DNA from: Brevibacillus laterosporus DSM 25
Lineage (GTDB): Bacteria > Bacillota > Bacilli > Brevibacillales > Brevibacillaceae
Reading direction: 5' to 3'
Assembly (NCBI RefSeq): GCF_002706795.1
Contig: NZ_CP017705.1
Span: 2,350,001 to 2,414,000 of the forward strand
Length of the DNA stretch: 64,000 nucleotides
A program made the position numbers and the translations under genes. The notes beneath the pieces were generated by a model. It saw nothing but the letters and a program-made list of their open reading frames with translations. It was not told the DNA's origin and did no database searches. Below are positions 27,001 to 34,674 of the stretch, one piece after another (position 1 is the stretch's first letter; every line of letters starts with the position of its first letter).

Positions 27001-27652
27001 GGATAAAAACAAAAACACAGCTACGACAACGACAACAAACAATCAAGGAACCCAAAACACTGCTAAAGTCGAAACCAAAGACAAATCGACAGCAAAAATG
27101 TTTGGTGATTTAAAGAACCATAAGTGGGCGCAAAACTCAATTGAGCTGTTAAATTCTAAGGGGATCATTTTAGGAACTTCTGATCACACATTTACTCCAA
27201 AAGTGGCAATGAAGGGTGGAGATTTTGCACTCATCCTGATGAGAATGTTTGATCTGAAGTCAGATGTGGCAGGTAATACTTCTGATGTTCCACAAAATAG
27301 CTATTATTCTGAGGCAGTAACAAGCCTGGTCGGACAAGGAATCATTCAAAGCTTCGAGGGTGAACAGTTCAATCCAGACACGCCTATTACAAGACAAGAT
27401 CTAATGGTTATCTTGTATCAGGCAATGATTAAGTCTGGTATGGAGCTGAAAAAGGGTGAAGCGGCTGAGCTGAATCGTTTTGCCGATTCTAATCAGGTGA
27501 AGAATAACGCCAAGGAAGCCATCAGCGCATTAGTTGCAGAAGGAATTGTAAAAGGAGACGGCAGAAATCTCAATCCAACTGCTCATGCTTCAAGAGCGGA
27601 AATCGCAGTGCTACTAGAACAAGTAGTACATAAACTTCCTGAGAAGAAATAA
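24065..27652 (+). CDS. Fur-regulated surface protein: Ig-like repeats, charged linker, three SLH domains
   Basis: This is a 1195-residue exported protein. The start at 24065 is chosen because GGGGGAG precedes it and a signal peptide then opens the protein (MIQKKA..., cleavage near YVSA). A low-complexity Ser/Glu/Thr region (about 30-150) is followed by five related beta-rich repeats of about 90 residues (from about 153, 251, 343, 437 and 530). They share the pattern LP-x-V-x-LSDG ... VxWdl ... YdP-N ... TG-L--LPxGV and resemble bacterial Ig-like (Big_4-type) domains. A less familiar region (about 620-890) precedes a Lys/Glu/Asp/Pro linker (about 892-992). Three S-layer homology domains close the protein (about 1011-1195). 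SLH domains bind pyruvylated wall polymer. The Fur box suggests an iron-related surface role; no haem-binding NEAT domain is visible. Confidence 0.85.
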   Translation: MIQKKAIFHVLVSTSLLTSLGLPSYVSAAVEENLIREEQGTEKTITADKTGGSKSHAKGAGIGDGSVSQGDESVVTVDSQEPKAEKETVVDSPEVQTEESTSQISTDGSQDEESTSKDNTLESQTEQGESQVVTPTPQSNPENINLKPEATTIEIESVEAIPESTYSNRTFAFNFNLPSNVTVQLSNGKKIELYVRWSFDQYNPDDVNSQTFTAVGALRETSWSSALPEGITNTKNMKATAKITVSAAKQITSVNQLADIVEKENGTSFYQLGLPNSVDVILDDNTTQSVGVSWEHGDYDENNPNAHTVQFLGNLGDRSGLPTGIANSDGVKAKIKVSFKDARTISSLKPVEINNVLSGTPKTEEALGLPEQVEAELSDGSKVQVPIEWNVDDSAYDPNNPAEQTFNVAGTLKNIPAGLKNPSEVKAEAKVKVAAALQITSIDPVLVAQVPNGINKTALAFYLPKQANVTLSNGKTEKVDVTWELAASNYDPANEKQQAVEVTGKLVHLPAGVAVPSQKAIANISVNEMRYVQSLNPNPDITGIVSGTNASPEALHLPKQVSVALSDGNIINADVQWDLHNISYEKGNAKAQDFTVTGTLINLPVGVKGNNVEAKVNVKVEAKIEPTVNVGVTMSDVSVERQGRDTTEVLGEYFLPLSGDVTGSNGQPINGPGTALLVLQMYINNVEVNTVDYLGRQLALNHKLYVGWKNENVLAEIENVLKAALLHHPEGRNYEVITSSSPAGIIIKQKPGTGNNASIILNVIENGKGSAVEGLTWGDLETRTEGSFGIVGQKARFSTQVQTGANTAGNLVVHIADGKIDKQIAVTVEANDDTAAVAQKVANRLAADYGIAHAYAVNTQGSKITFDALQEGAKDLKVEVKTVTDTGSKPDVGTGGEEKEKEKEPEKDRDKEPEKDKEKEPDKDKDKEPEKDRDKEPEKDRDKEPGKDKDKEKKPDKETDKDKDRDRGKDRDRDRDRDTDKNKNTATTTTTNNQGTQNTAKVETKDKSTAKMFGDLKNHKWAQNSIELLNSKGIILGTSDHTFTPKVAMKGGDFALILMRMFDLKSDVAGNTSDVPQNSYYSEAVTSLVGQGIIQSFEGEQFNPDTPITRQDLMVILYQAMIKSGMELKKGEAAELNRFADSNQVKNNAKEAISALVAEGIVKGDGRNLNPTAHASRAEIAVLLEQVVHKLPEKK

Positions 27653-27675
27653 TTAAATGGTAGAGTACTAAAATA

Positions 27676-27723
27676 GTGCCACTCTAAGGACGTCCCGTGG
27701 ATGCCTTACGAGTGGCATTTTTA
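27676..27723 (+). terminator. Terminator after the SLH protein gene
   Basis: TGCCACTC and GAGTGGCA, continued inward by TAAGG/CCTTA with one bulged base, are followed by TTTTTATA. Confidence 0.85.
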
Positions 27724-27755
27724 TATTCAGGAAAACAGCTTGATTGATCTCATGA

Positions 27756-27806
27756 AAATCCTCTCCTCGATTCGGTTTGCACATATAACGAGAAGGGAGG
27801 AGGTTT
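27756..27806 (-). terminator. Probable terminator of the lysR-type gene
   Basis: A GGAGGAGG-rich arm and a CCTCTCCTC-rich arm pair with G-U on the minus strand, followed by GGATTTTC. It lies about 45 bases after the lysR-type stop. Confidence 0.5.
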
Positions 27807-27848
27807 TGTGACAAACGAATAGAGAAGTGGGGAATCAGAATAATCAGG

Positions 27849-28709
27849 CTACGCATGCTGTAACTGATTGCATAGGCAAAAGGCAGTAACAATAGGTGTT
27901 ACTTCTTTAAAGGCCAAGTAGATTTGCCGATATTTTTTTTGCTTTACTTTCCTTATTTCAATGTTCTTATGTGATTTGAAAAATAGCTCAGGCCCCATCG
28001 TGATCCCAATACCCTGAGAGACCATATTGACAATCGTTTCACAATGCAGGACCTCTAGTATGATATTGGGACGCACATGATGAGCAGTCAAATTTTCTAA
28101 AACTAATGTCTGGTAAGGGCCTTTTGGCATGATAAAGTCCATACCAGCTATTTTTTTTATATCTATGATTTTTTGCTGAGAAAGCATGTGGTTTTTAGGT
28201 AAACCCAAGACTAATTCATCTTTTTTTACAGGCATCACGTTCAAACGGTGATTTGTATCAGCATCAACAATGAACCCAATATCTACAGTACCGTTCATAA
28301 TCCAGTCCATGATTTCACCATATGTGCCCTCAAATAATATTACCTTCACACCGGAATAGCTCTTTTTTAAATTTGCCAGCATGGTAGGTAATATCTGTGA
28401 TGCGGCGCTTGTAAAGGCCCCTATTTTTAGGGTGCCTTCGAGTTGATTGTTTTGGATTGATAATTCCTGTTTAATAATAGCCTCGCTTTTAAGAATCTGC
28501 TGGATATGCGGCAGGATTCGATCGGCAAATGCAGTTCGACTAATCTCTGCTTGCTTATTTCGATGTAATAAAGGATAGCCGAACTCTTTTTCTAAACTAG
28601 CAATGGCATGGCTGACTGCTGATTGAGTCATGTTAAGCTGTTCCGCGGCTCGTGTAAAATTACCTATTTCAACAACCTTCTGTAATACCTCATATCTAGC
28701 TATCGTCAT
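27849..28709 (-). CDS. LysR-family transcriptional regulator
   Basis: This 286-residue protein has the winged HTH at its N-terminus (about residues 2-60: ARYEVLQKVVEIGNFTRAAEQLNMTQSAVSHAI), typical of LysR. A substrate-binding domain follows (about 90-285) with LKIGAFTSAASQILP and the DIGFIVDAD segment. It is divergent from an MFS exporter gene about 100 bases away, the classic layout for a LysR protein controlling a neighbouring transporter. The effector cannot be inferred. TTGTCATA-like AT-rich DNA in the gap probably holds the operator. Confidence 0.9.
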   Translation of the reverse strand: MTIARYEVLQKVVEIGNFTRAAEQLNMTQSAVSHAIASLEKEFGYPLLHRNKQAEISRTAFADRILPHIQQILKSEAIIKQELSIQNNQLEGTLKIGAFTSAASQILPTMLANLKKSYSGVKVILFEGTYGEIMDWIMNGTVDIGFIVDADTNHRLNVMPVKKDELVLGLPKNHMLSQQKIIDIKKIAGMDFIMPKGPYQTLVLENLTAHHVRPNIILEVLHCETIVNMVSQGIGITMGPELFFKSHKNIEIRKVKQKKYRQIYLAFKEVTPIVTAFCLCNQLQHA

Positions 28710-28808
28710 AAGTTATTCTCATACCTTCTATGCAAATTATTAATTTCACTAATATGACTATACCCTATACGATAAGAATTGAACATGAAATAAAAAGGGT
28801 GGTTACCA

Positions 28809-29942
28809 TTGAGAAAGATATATTTATTACTATTGGGTATGTTTGCGCTAGGTGTGGATGCTTACGTTATGGCTGGGATTTTACCTAGTATTGCTGAAGA
28901 TTTTGGTGTATCTATTGGAGCCTCAGGACAAACTGTTAGCGTATTTACCTTATGCTATGCGATTGCGGCGCCTGTATTTGCAACCTTGATGAGTAAAACG
29001 AATGCCAAATATACATTACTAACAGCATTATCGATCTTCACATTCGCGAATTTTATTACTGCGATTACACATCAGTTTGTCATTTTATTGATTTCGAGAG
29101 GACTAGCGGGGATCGGCGCAGGTCTTTACTCGCCATTAGCCTCGTCAGCAGCTGTTTCATTAGTGGAGGAACAGCAAAGGGGGAGGGCGCTAAGTACGAT
29201 ATTGCTGGGAATGAGCGCGGGAAATGTGATAGGCGTTCCTTTGGGCATCTATATATCCTCCATCTTAGAATGGCGAATGACCATGTGGTTTATTGTAATG
29301 ATTGGGGTAGTAGGAATAGTAGCCCTATTTTGTAAGTTCCCAGTAGTAAAATCGAATAGTTTACCGACACTCAGAGAACGATTGGGTATGTTTACAAATA
29401 AAGATATATCGCTCGTCATGACAATAACCATGATACTGAGCTTTTGTAGTTTAGGCTTATATACGTATTTAGATCTTATTATTGGCGCTTATGGATTTGA
29501 GAAATCGATTGTTTTTATTTGGATGTGGGGAATTGGTGGTATTGCGGGAAGCTTTATCATTGGTTATCTTATGGATTTTTATAAGAGACCTAGAGTTATC
29601 CTGATGTACTTATTAATCCTGATGCTTATATCTTTCATACTAATGGGAAGCGTCCATTACCTGGCAGTAATATTCGCAATCGTCTTGATGCTGTGGGGGG
29701 CTAGTGGCTGGGCATCCTTAGCAACCCTACAAAAAACACTAGTCGAAATCAGCCCTGAGCATGCTACTATTTCAATTGCTCTTTTAAGCTCTATCAATTA
29801 TCTGGCCGGCTCAATTGGGACGATGACAAATGGAATATTGCTAGAACAAGGAATGCCCCCGATGACTTTGCCATATCTCACAGGTGGTATTTTAGTGATT
29901 GCTATGGGATTACAGTGGATTTTGATAGCAAGAAAGCGATAA
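28809..29942 (+). CDS. MFS efflux transporter (DHA1 type)
   Basis: This is a 377-residue membrane protein with about 12 helices. The N-terminal GMFALGVDAYVMAGILPSIAEDFGVS and the motif around GRALSTILLGMSAGNVIGVPLG (about residues 128-150) are typical of the AraJ/Bcr-type drug-efflux branch of the major facilitator superfamily. The start is TTG with AAGGGTGG ahead. It is divergent from a LysR-type regulator. Export of a toxic or signalling small molecule is likely, but the substrate is unknown. Confidence 0.87.
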   Translation: MRKIYLLLLGMFALGVDAYVMAGILPSIAEDFGVSIGASGQTVSVFTLCYAIAAPVFATLMSKTNAKYTLLTALSIFTFANFITAITHQFVILLISRGLAGIGAGLYSPLASSAAVSLVEEQQRGRALSTILLGMSAGNVIGVPLGIYISSILEWRMTMWFIVMIGVVGIVALFCKFPVVKSNSLPTLRERLGMFTNKDISLVMTITMILSFCSLGLYTYLDLIIGAYGFEKSIVFIWMWGIGGIAGSFIIGYLMDFYKRPRVILMYLLILMLISFILMGSVHYLAVIFAIVLMLWGASGWASLATLQKTLVEISPEHATISIALLSSINYLAGSIGTMTNGILLEQGMPPMTLPYLTGGILVIAMGLQWILIARKR

Positions 29943-30063
29943 ATAGAAATGATATATGGAACAAAAGCATGGTAATATCCTATTATTTACAGAGAGATGG
30001 TTGTAACTTAAAGGTAGGTAAATAGAATAAGAGGAAGTACTTATATGAGTTATAAGAGTTATA

Positions 30064-30080
30064 ATAAGGGTAACCCTTAT
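30064..30080. promoter_or_regulatory. Perfect palindrome just before the ybaK-type gene
   Basis: ATAAGGGT and ACCCTTAT flank a single A. The site lies 17 bases before the start codon, ahead of the ribosome-binding site AAGGAAGTG. It may be an operator or an mRNA hairpin. Confidence 0.4.
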
Positions 30081-30096
30081 AAGGAAGTGTAATGAT

Positions 30097-30570
30097 ATGA
30101 GCAGTAAAACAAATGCGTGTCGTTTGCTAGATAAACATAAGGTTCCCTATACGGTGCATGAGTACGAATGGGATGAGGAGCATTTAAATGCGAAACATGT
30201 TGCTCAGCAGGTTGATTTACAGGTAGAGCAGGTTTTTAAAACCCTAGTACTTCGTGGTGATAAGACGGGGGTTATCATGGCTTGTATTCCTGCCCATAAG
30301 GAGCTTCACTTAAAATTATTGGCAGCTGCTAGCAAGAATAAGAAGGTAGAAATGGTGCCAATGAAAGAGATACTAGAATTAACAGGATATATACGGGGTG
30401 GTTGCTCACCTCTAGGTACTAAAAAAAATTATCCGCTCTATATTGATGAGTCAGCTCTTAGATGTAGTCTGATTAGCATTAGTGCTGGTAAAAGAGGATT
30501 GCAGATTTTTATGAATGCAACTGACTTAATTAAGGTAAGTAAGGCTACTTCTGTGAGTCTGACTATGTAG
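30097..30570 (+). CDS. ybaK: YbaK/EbsC-type aminoacyl-tRNA deacylase
   Basis: Members of this family remove wrongly attached amino acids, classically Cys from tRNA-Pro. The 157 residues have normal length with the family pattern: the N-terminal KTNACRLLDKHKVPYTVHEY, the lysine-containing VFKTLVLRGD, and GYIRGGCSPLGTKKNYPLYID (about residues 107-128). The protein is soluble with no extra domain. AAGGAAGTG lies ahead of the ATG. It stands alone between the MFS gene and a terminator. Confidence 0.9.
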   Translation: MSSKTNACRLLDKHKVPYTVHEYEWDEEHLNAKHVAQQVDLQVEQVFKTLVLRGDKTGVIMACIPAHKELHLKLLAAASKNKKVEMVPMKEILELTGYIRGGCSPLGTKKNYPLYIDESALRCSLISISAGKRGLQIFMNATDLIKVSKATSVSLTM

Positions 30571-30675
30571 TAGAAATCTATCTCATCTGTTAAATAGCCA
30601 TCTATAATGATTAGTTAACAGAAGAGAAAAAGTAAATAGATTGATCTAGTGTTTTAAATCAACGCTATTCTTTTT

Positions 30676-30716
30676 AAGCCTGTAACAGCAAAGTCCTGTT
30701 GTTACGGGTTTTTTTA
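30676..30716 (+). terminator. Terminator after ybaK
   Basis: AGCCTGTAACAG and TGTTGTTACGGG(TT) form a stem with a short loop and a run of seven T. It lies about 105 bases after the ybaK stop. Confidence 0.7.
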
Positions 30717-30892
30717 CATTTCAGCTGAAAGTCTCCTACTTCGAGCGCTAGGTAAGTGGTGAGTAGTTGACTTCATGTGAATAGCGAATAGAGTCAGACC
30801 TCTAATTCTTGTTTGAGAGAAATTACAGTAGCCGAAAATAGTAGAGGAGACTCCCATTTACTATGAGTTTTAGACTAATAATATATCTTGTG

Positions 30893-30915
30893 CAAATCGT
30901 AATGATTATTATTTG
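30893..30915. promoter_or_regulatory. Zur-type site, upstream copy
   Basis: CAAATCGTAA and TTATTATTTG flank TGA; eight of ten arm positions are complementary. The left arm matches the Bacillus Zur half-site AAATCGTAA exactly. It lies just upstream of the -35 of zagA. Confidence 0.6.
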
Positions 30916-30917
30916 TG

Positions 30918-30946
30918 TTGACTTGTGTGTGTACGTGCAGTAGTAT
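30918..30946 (+). promoter_or_regulatory. Sigma-A promoter of zagA-rpmG
   Basis: TTGACT (30918-30923) and TAGTAT (30941-30946) are spaced by 17 bases. The promoter is flanked on both sides by Zur-type sites. Confidence 0.75.
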
Positions 30947-30951
30947 GTTTA

Positions 30952-30976
30952 TTAAATCGTAATCGTTACGATTTAA
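30952..30976. promoter_or_regulatory. Zur operator, perfect palindrome
   Basis: TTAAATCGTAA and TTACGATTTAA are exact complements around TCG. This is the known Zur consensus (AAATCGTAAT-ATTACGATTT pattern). It begins six bases after the -10 and so covers the transcription start. Zinc-loaded Zur should repress. Confidence 0.9.
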
Positions 30977-31032
30977 TTCTGGGTATGGTTTCTATCATCT
31001 TATATACCTGTACGAAAGAAGGGTACTTACAT

Positions 31033-32250
31033 ATGAGTGAAAAACGAGTTCCCGTCACTGTTTTAAGTGGGTATCTTGGAGCGGGAAAGACTTCCATTTT
31101 GAATCATGTTTTAAACAACCGAGAAGGCCTTCGTGTAGCAGTCATTGTAAACGATCTGAGCGAGGTGAATATCGATTCCAATCTTATAAAGAATGGTGGC
31201 GGGATTTCCAGAACAGACGAGAAGGTTGTTGAGCTGTCTAATGGTTGTATTTGCTGTACATTACGTGAGGATTTATTAGTAGAGGTAGAACGGTTAGTGA
31301 ATGAAGATCGCTATGATTATATCCTGATTGAATCCACCGGAATAGGAGAGCCGCTACCAGTAGCACAAACCTTCACGTATGTAGATGAAGAAAAGGGGAT
31401 AGACCTTTCTAGTATTTGTCGGCTGGATACAATGGTGACTGTAGTGGATGCGAATCGTTTTTGGCATGATTTTTCTTCGGGAGAAAGCCTATTGGAGCGT
31501 GGCCATGCAGTGGATGAGGAAGACACGCGTGAGATCGTCGATTTGTTGATTGACCAAATCGAGTTTTGTGATGTTTTAATCGTAAATAAATGTGACATGG
31601 TTAGTGAAAAGAATTTACTGCATTTGGAGCAGATTCTTCGTAAGCTTCAACCAACGGCAAAATTCATCCGAAGCTCTTATGGCAAGGTTGATCCAAAAAA
31701 GATTATGCATACAGGGCTTTTTGATTTTGAAAAAGCGAGTCAGTCTGCTGGATGGTTACAAGAATTACAAAAGCCAAGTCATACTCCAGAAACAGAAGAA
31801 TATGGAATATCCTCTTTTGTATACCGTCGAAGAATTCCGTTTCACCCTGAGAGATTATATAAATGGCTACAGGATTGGCCAGAGGATGTGGTGAGAGCAA
31901 AAGGCTTCCTCTGGATTGCTACACGTAATGACATAGCTTTAACAATTAGTCAGGCAGGTTCATCTATTCAATTGGAGTCAACAGGCTATTGGGTATCGGC
32001 TTTACCCGAAGAAGAGAAGCAGTTCATCCTAGCAGAAGACCCTGAATGGGCAGAAACGTGGGACCCTCAATTCGGAGATCGTATGAATGAAATTGTATGT
32101 ATCGGGATTGAGTTAGAAAAAGGTGATATCATCCGGTCTTTAGATGCTTGTCTTTTAACAAATGAAGAGCTAAATGCAGACTGGAATACCTTGAAAGATC
32201 CATTGCCAACAAGTGATGTGATTGTTGAGTCACTAATTAGCAATGAATAG
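31033..32250 (+). CDS. zagA: ZagA (YciC) zinc-responsive GTPase metallochaperone, COG0523
   Basis: COG0523 GTPases deliver metal to client proteins; Bacillus subtilis ZagA is induced by zinc starvation and supports folate synthesis. The 405-residue protein has Walker A GYLGAGKTS, the metal site NGCICC, Walker B-like ESTGIGEP, and NKCD for guanine recognition, followed by a CobW C-terminal domain. Its middle part (LDTMVTVVDANRFWHDFSSGESLL and LLIDQIEFCDVLIVNKCD) is very close to YciC. The ATG at 31033 is used rather than an upstream in-frame start, which would begin in the promoter region. A ribosomal L33 gene follows 30 bases on, and two Zur sites flank the promoter. Confidence 0.92.
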   Translation: MSEKRVPVTVLSGYLGAGKTSILNHVLNNREGLRVAVIVNDLSEVNIDSNLIKNGGGISRTDEKVVELSNGCICCTLREDLLVEVERLVNEDRYDYILIESTGIGEPLPVAQTFTYVDEEKGIDLSSICRLDTMVTVVDANRFWHDFSSGESLLERGHAVDEEDTREIVDLLIDQIEFCDVLIVNKCDMVSEKNLLHLEQILRKLQPTAKFIRSSYGKVDPKKIMHTGLFDFEKASQSAGWLQELQKPSHTPETEEYGISSFVYRRRIPFHPERLYKWLQDWPEDVVRAKGFLWIATRNDIALTISQAGSSIQLESTGYWVSALPEEEKQFILAEDPEWAETWDPQFGDRMNEIVCIGIELEKGDIIRSLDACLLTNEELNADWNTLKDPLPTSDVIVESLISNE

Positions 32251-32280
32251 TAAATATACATGATCAGGAGGATTTGACAA

Positions 32281-32430
32281 ATGAGAGTAACGGTTACCTT
32301 GCAATGCACTGAATCTGGAGATCGTACCTACATTACGACAAAAAATAAAAGAAACAACCCCGAACGTCTAGAGCTAAAGAAATATTCCCCTCGTCTAAAA
32401 AAATACACCCTTCATCGTGAAACAAAGTAG
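32281..32430 (+). CDS. rpmG: Ribosomal protein L33, zinc-independent form
   Basis: This is a 49-residue L33 ([26 protein letters not shown]..., ending [10 protein letters not shown]). The two CxxC zinc motifs of the standard form are absent; only one Cys remains. Such C-minus paralogues replace the zinc-binding form when zinc is scarce. That role fits its place behind zagA under Zur control. GGAGG lies before the ATG. It is too short for common ORF filters but unmistakable. Confidence 0.93.
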   Translation: MRVTVTLQCTESGDRTYITTKNKRNNPERLELKKYSPRLKKYTLHRETK

Positions 32431-32445
32431 CTGGTAGACAAAGCA

Positions 32446-32488
32446 GAGACACTCTTTTCGCATGTAAGAGAAAAGAGTGTCTTATTTA
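32446..32488 (+). terminator. Terminator after zagA-rpmG
   Basis: GACACTCTTTTC and GAAAAGAGTGTC form a perfect 12-base stem with a ten-base loop, followed by TTATTTAT. Confidence 0.85.
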
Positions 32489-32589
32489 TAGTTGTGGATT
32501 ATCTTCAATCACATTGTTACAAGAGATTGGGTACAAAGAAACCAACTAGTAGAGAAACCAGCTAGTAGTATTAAGGAAACAAATGGCGT

Positions 32590-33792
32590 TTACTTCTTGA
32601 AATGCTCCGCGATAGAACGGAACATGGCAAAATTTTCACCATGATAATCAGCTCTACCGTAATCAGGATCAGCACTGGTTTTGACGATTACTACTTTGGC
32701 CTTTGGATTAACATAGATGAATTGTCCATAGACCCCAATAGCGCTGTAGGCACCATCTGAAGGATCAGCCTCCCACCATTGATATTGGTAGTTTAAAACT
32801 CCTTTAGGATCGTGATCAGATTGAGGACTTTCTACCTGTGTGGATTCTTGCACCCACTTTTTTGAAATGATTTGCTTTCCATTCCAGTTTCCTTCATGAA
32901 GATATAAGCTTCCAAACCTAGCATAATCTCTAATAGTTGCGTTTAGACCCATAAAGGATAGTTCTGTGCCGAGGCGATCAGTACTCCAATAAGCATCGGA
33001 TTCCATTCCAAGAGGGCCCCATATTTTTTCCTGCAAATAGTAGGAGGGGGGATTGCCTGTGACTTTACTAATCAACATGCCGAGAACTTGTGTATTGATA
33101 CTAATATAATGCTGAAAAGTCCCGGATGGACGCTGAGATTTTAGCCCCAATGCATAATCATTCACCGATGTATCTAGTAGAAATGTTTTATACATCATCA
33201 TGTTTATATCTGAAAAGGTGGCGTCATAGGTTTCATCAAAGGTAACCCCAGAAGCCATTCGTAAAATATCCTTGATAGGTACTCCATCGTAGCCACTACC
33301 CTTTAATTCTGGTACATAGTGGGTGATTGGATCATTTACATTTTTAATTAATCCTTCATCAATAGCGATACCAACTAGAGCAGAAATAAATGATTTAGCC
33401 ACTGACCAAGAAGTAAACCTTGTTTGTTCATTCACACCATTTTGATAGAATTCCGTAACGATCTTATCGTCCTTGAGAACCAATAATCCATTCGTCTGAG
33501 TTCGTTGTAAAAAGTCTTCAACAGATAATGTTTTATCTTTGTATGTATAAGTCTGAGGTAATTCTTTTTGTAATGTTTCAAATCGGAAGACAGGCTGTGA
33601 GGTTTTTATAGATCGACTTGGAAAAATATTGTCCATACTTTGGAAATTATAGCTAAGTTTATCCTTATTCAGCACGTTAATAATGTTCCAGTTACGGATA
33701 ACGGCCCAACTAAGGATGAGTAATAGTGCAACAACAGCGATGCTTATGCCATACCACCACATCTTCTTGCTCGAAATTTGTTTACTCTTCAA
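32590..33792 (-). CDS. Membrane-anchored serine hydrolase of the beta-lactamase/PBP4* fold
   Basis: This is a 400-residue protein with an N-terminal basic stretch and one membrane anchor (about residues 12-32), so the catalytic part lies outside the cell. The class C beta-lactamase-like domain shows FTSWSVAKSFISALVG with the S-x-x-K nucleophile and lysine (about residues 131-134). A Y-x-N-type position is probably HYISINTQ (about 227), followed by a GVYGQFIYVNP segment in the place of the KTG box. Related proteins act as esterases, peptidases or D-Ala peptidases rather than true beta-lactamases. It stands alone. The substrate is unknown. Confidence 0.83.
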   Translation of the reverse strand: MKSKQISSKKMWWYGISIAVVALLLILSWAVIRNWNIINVLNKDKLSYNFQSMDNIFPSRSIKTSQPVFRFETLQKELPQTYTYKDKTLSVEDFLQRTQTNGLLVLKDDKIVTEFYQNGVNEQTRFTSWSVAKSFISALVGIAIDEGLIKNVNDPITHYVPELKGSGYDGVPIKDILRMASGVTFDETYDATFSDINMMMYKTFLLDTSVNDYALGLKSQRPSGTFQHYISINTQVLGMLISKVTGNPPSYYLQEKIWGPLGMESDAYWSTDRLGTELSFMGLNATIRDYARFGSLYLHEGNWNGKQIISKKWVQESTQVESPQSDHDPKGVLNYQYQWWEADPSDGAYSAIGVYGQFIYVNPKAKVVIVKTSADPDYGRADYHGENFAMFRSIAEHFKK

Positions 33793-34108
33793 GTAATACC
33801 CTCCTTCATTTACCTAATTATGGTATTGGTTTTGATTATAAGGCAGGTGGATACCTTATTCAATATATTGGTATTTCATCCTGTTTTTAGAATGTAAAGC
33901 GTAATGATTGCAAATTCGTTCGATTTATTCCTAAACAGAACATGAATTTACTGCTACTAGGTTATTTTTTGTTTAGAGACAGTATATACATGTACAAAAA
34001 GTTCAACTTAACAATATCAAAGCAATAAAGTCACTAGAGATTTAAAATTAATAATTGTAATTTTTTAGACTATTTGTTATGTTTAAGCTGAAAATCAAAT
34101 ATGTGTAG

Positions 34109-34279
34109 AAACAGGTGTAGATAACGTTTTTTTATCTGCTTAATAGGGAAGATCGGTTAGAATCCGACGCTGTCCCGCAACTGTAATTGGGAGCTGTTCG
34201 AAAATACCACTGTTTTCATCGTAATGAAAATGGGAAGGTTCGAATCGCGATGATCATGAGCCAGGAGACCTGCCTGTTT
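34109..34279 (+). ncRNA. Cobalamin (vitamin B12) riboswitch
   Basis: P1 is formed by AAACAGG (34109-34115) and CCTGTTT (34273-34279). Conserved parts in order are AATAGGGAAGATCGGTTAGAA, TCCGACGCTGTCCCGCAACTGTAA, and the B12 box GCCAGGAGACCTGCC near 34260-34274. Downstream are a CCTAC/GTAGG-like stem and a terminator at 34385-34412, so bound cobalamin should stop transcription of the methylcitrate genes. Confidence 0.93.
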
Positions 34280-34384
34280 TAGCACACATCAGTTCCTACG
34301 AGGATAGGAGGTGTTAAGTGCGAGCGATTAAACATGTGGTATTTCCGATTTTTACATGTTTATTTGAGTTTTTCGCCCATTAAC

Positions 34385-34412
34385 AACAACTTTCTTTCAG
34401 GAAGTTGTTTTT
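34385..34412 (+). terminator. Riboswitch-controlled terminator
   Basis: AACAACTT and AAGTTGTT form a stem with a short loop and then TTTTTTT. It lies about 105 bases after the riboswitch core and about 40 bases before the first gene. Confidence 0.75.
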
Positions 34413-34449
34413 TTGCGTGTGGAATGCTTGGGGGTCTAGGAGGGATTTT

Positions 34450-34674
34450 TTGTTTGGGACAGTAGGGTATTTTACGAATTATTTCAACACAACAATTATG
34501 AACAATCTAAGTATAGAGAGTCCTACTACGTTAGAAGTGATTTATGTTCTTTTAGGAAATGAAATAAAACAACAAGAAGTTACCGAAGAAGTAAAAACAG
34601 ATTACTATCGCAACCTTGAAAAAGCCTACAAGCTAACCAAAGAACATTTATTTGGAATGGAGGAAGAAAAATGA
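34450..34674 (+). CDS. Small protein of unknown function leading the methylcitrate operon
   Basis: This is a 74-residue reading from TTG with AGGAGGG five bases ahead; an internal ATG at 34498 has no ribosome-binding site. The C-terminal half is helical and acidic/basic (SPTTLEVIYVLLGNEIKQQEVTEEVKTDYYRNLEKAYKLTKEHLFG). Its stop overlaps the prpC start by four bases (ATGA), so it is probably translationally coupled to prpC. I recognise no family. As the first gene under a B12 riboswitch it may be a regulator or stabiliser of the next enzyme, or simply a leader. Confidence 0.6.
   Translation: MFGTVGYFTNYFNTTIMNNLSIESPTTLEVIYVLLGNEIKQQEVTEEVKTDYYRNLEKAYKLTKEHLFGMEEEK

Noticed and set aside
26597-27113. 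Long open frames on both strands over the charged linker of the SLH protein
   Set aside because: The Lys/Glu/Asp codon repeats (GAY, AAR, GAR) leave several frames free of stops. The plus-strand frame of the large gene explains the region.
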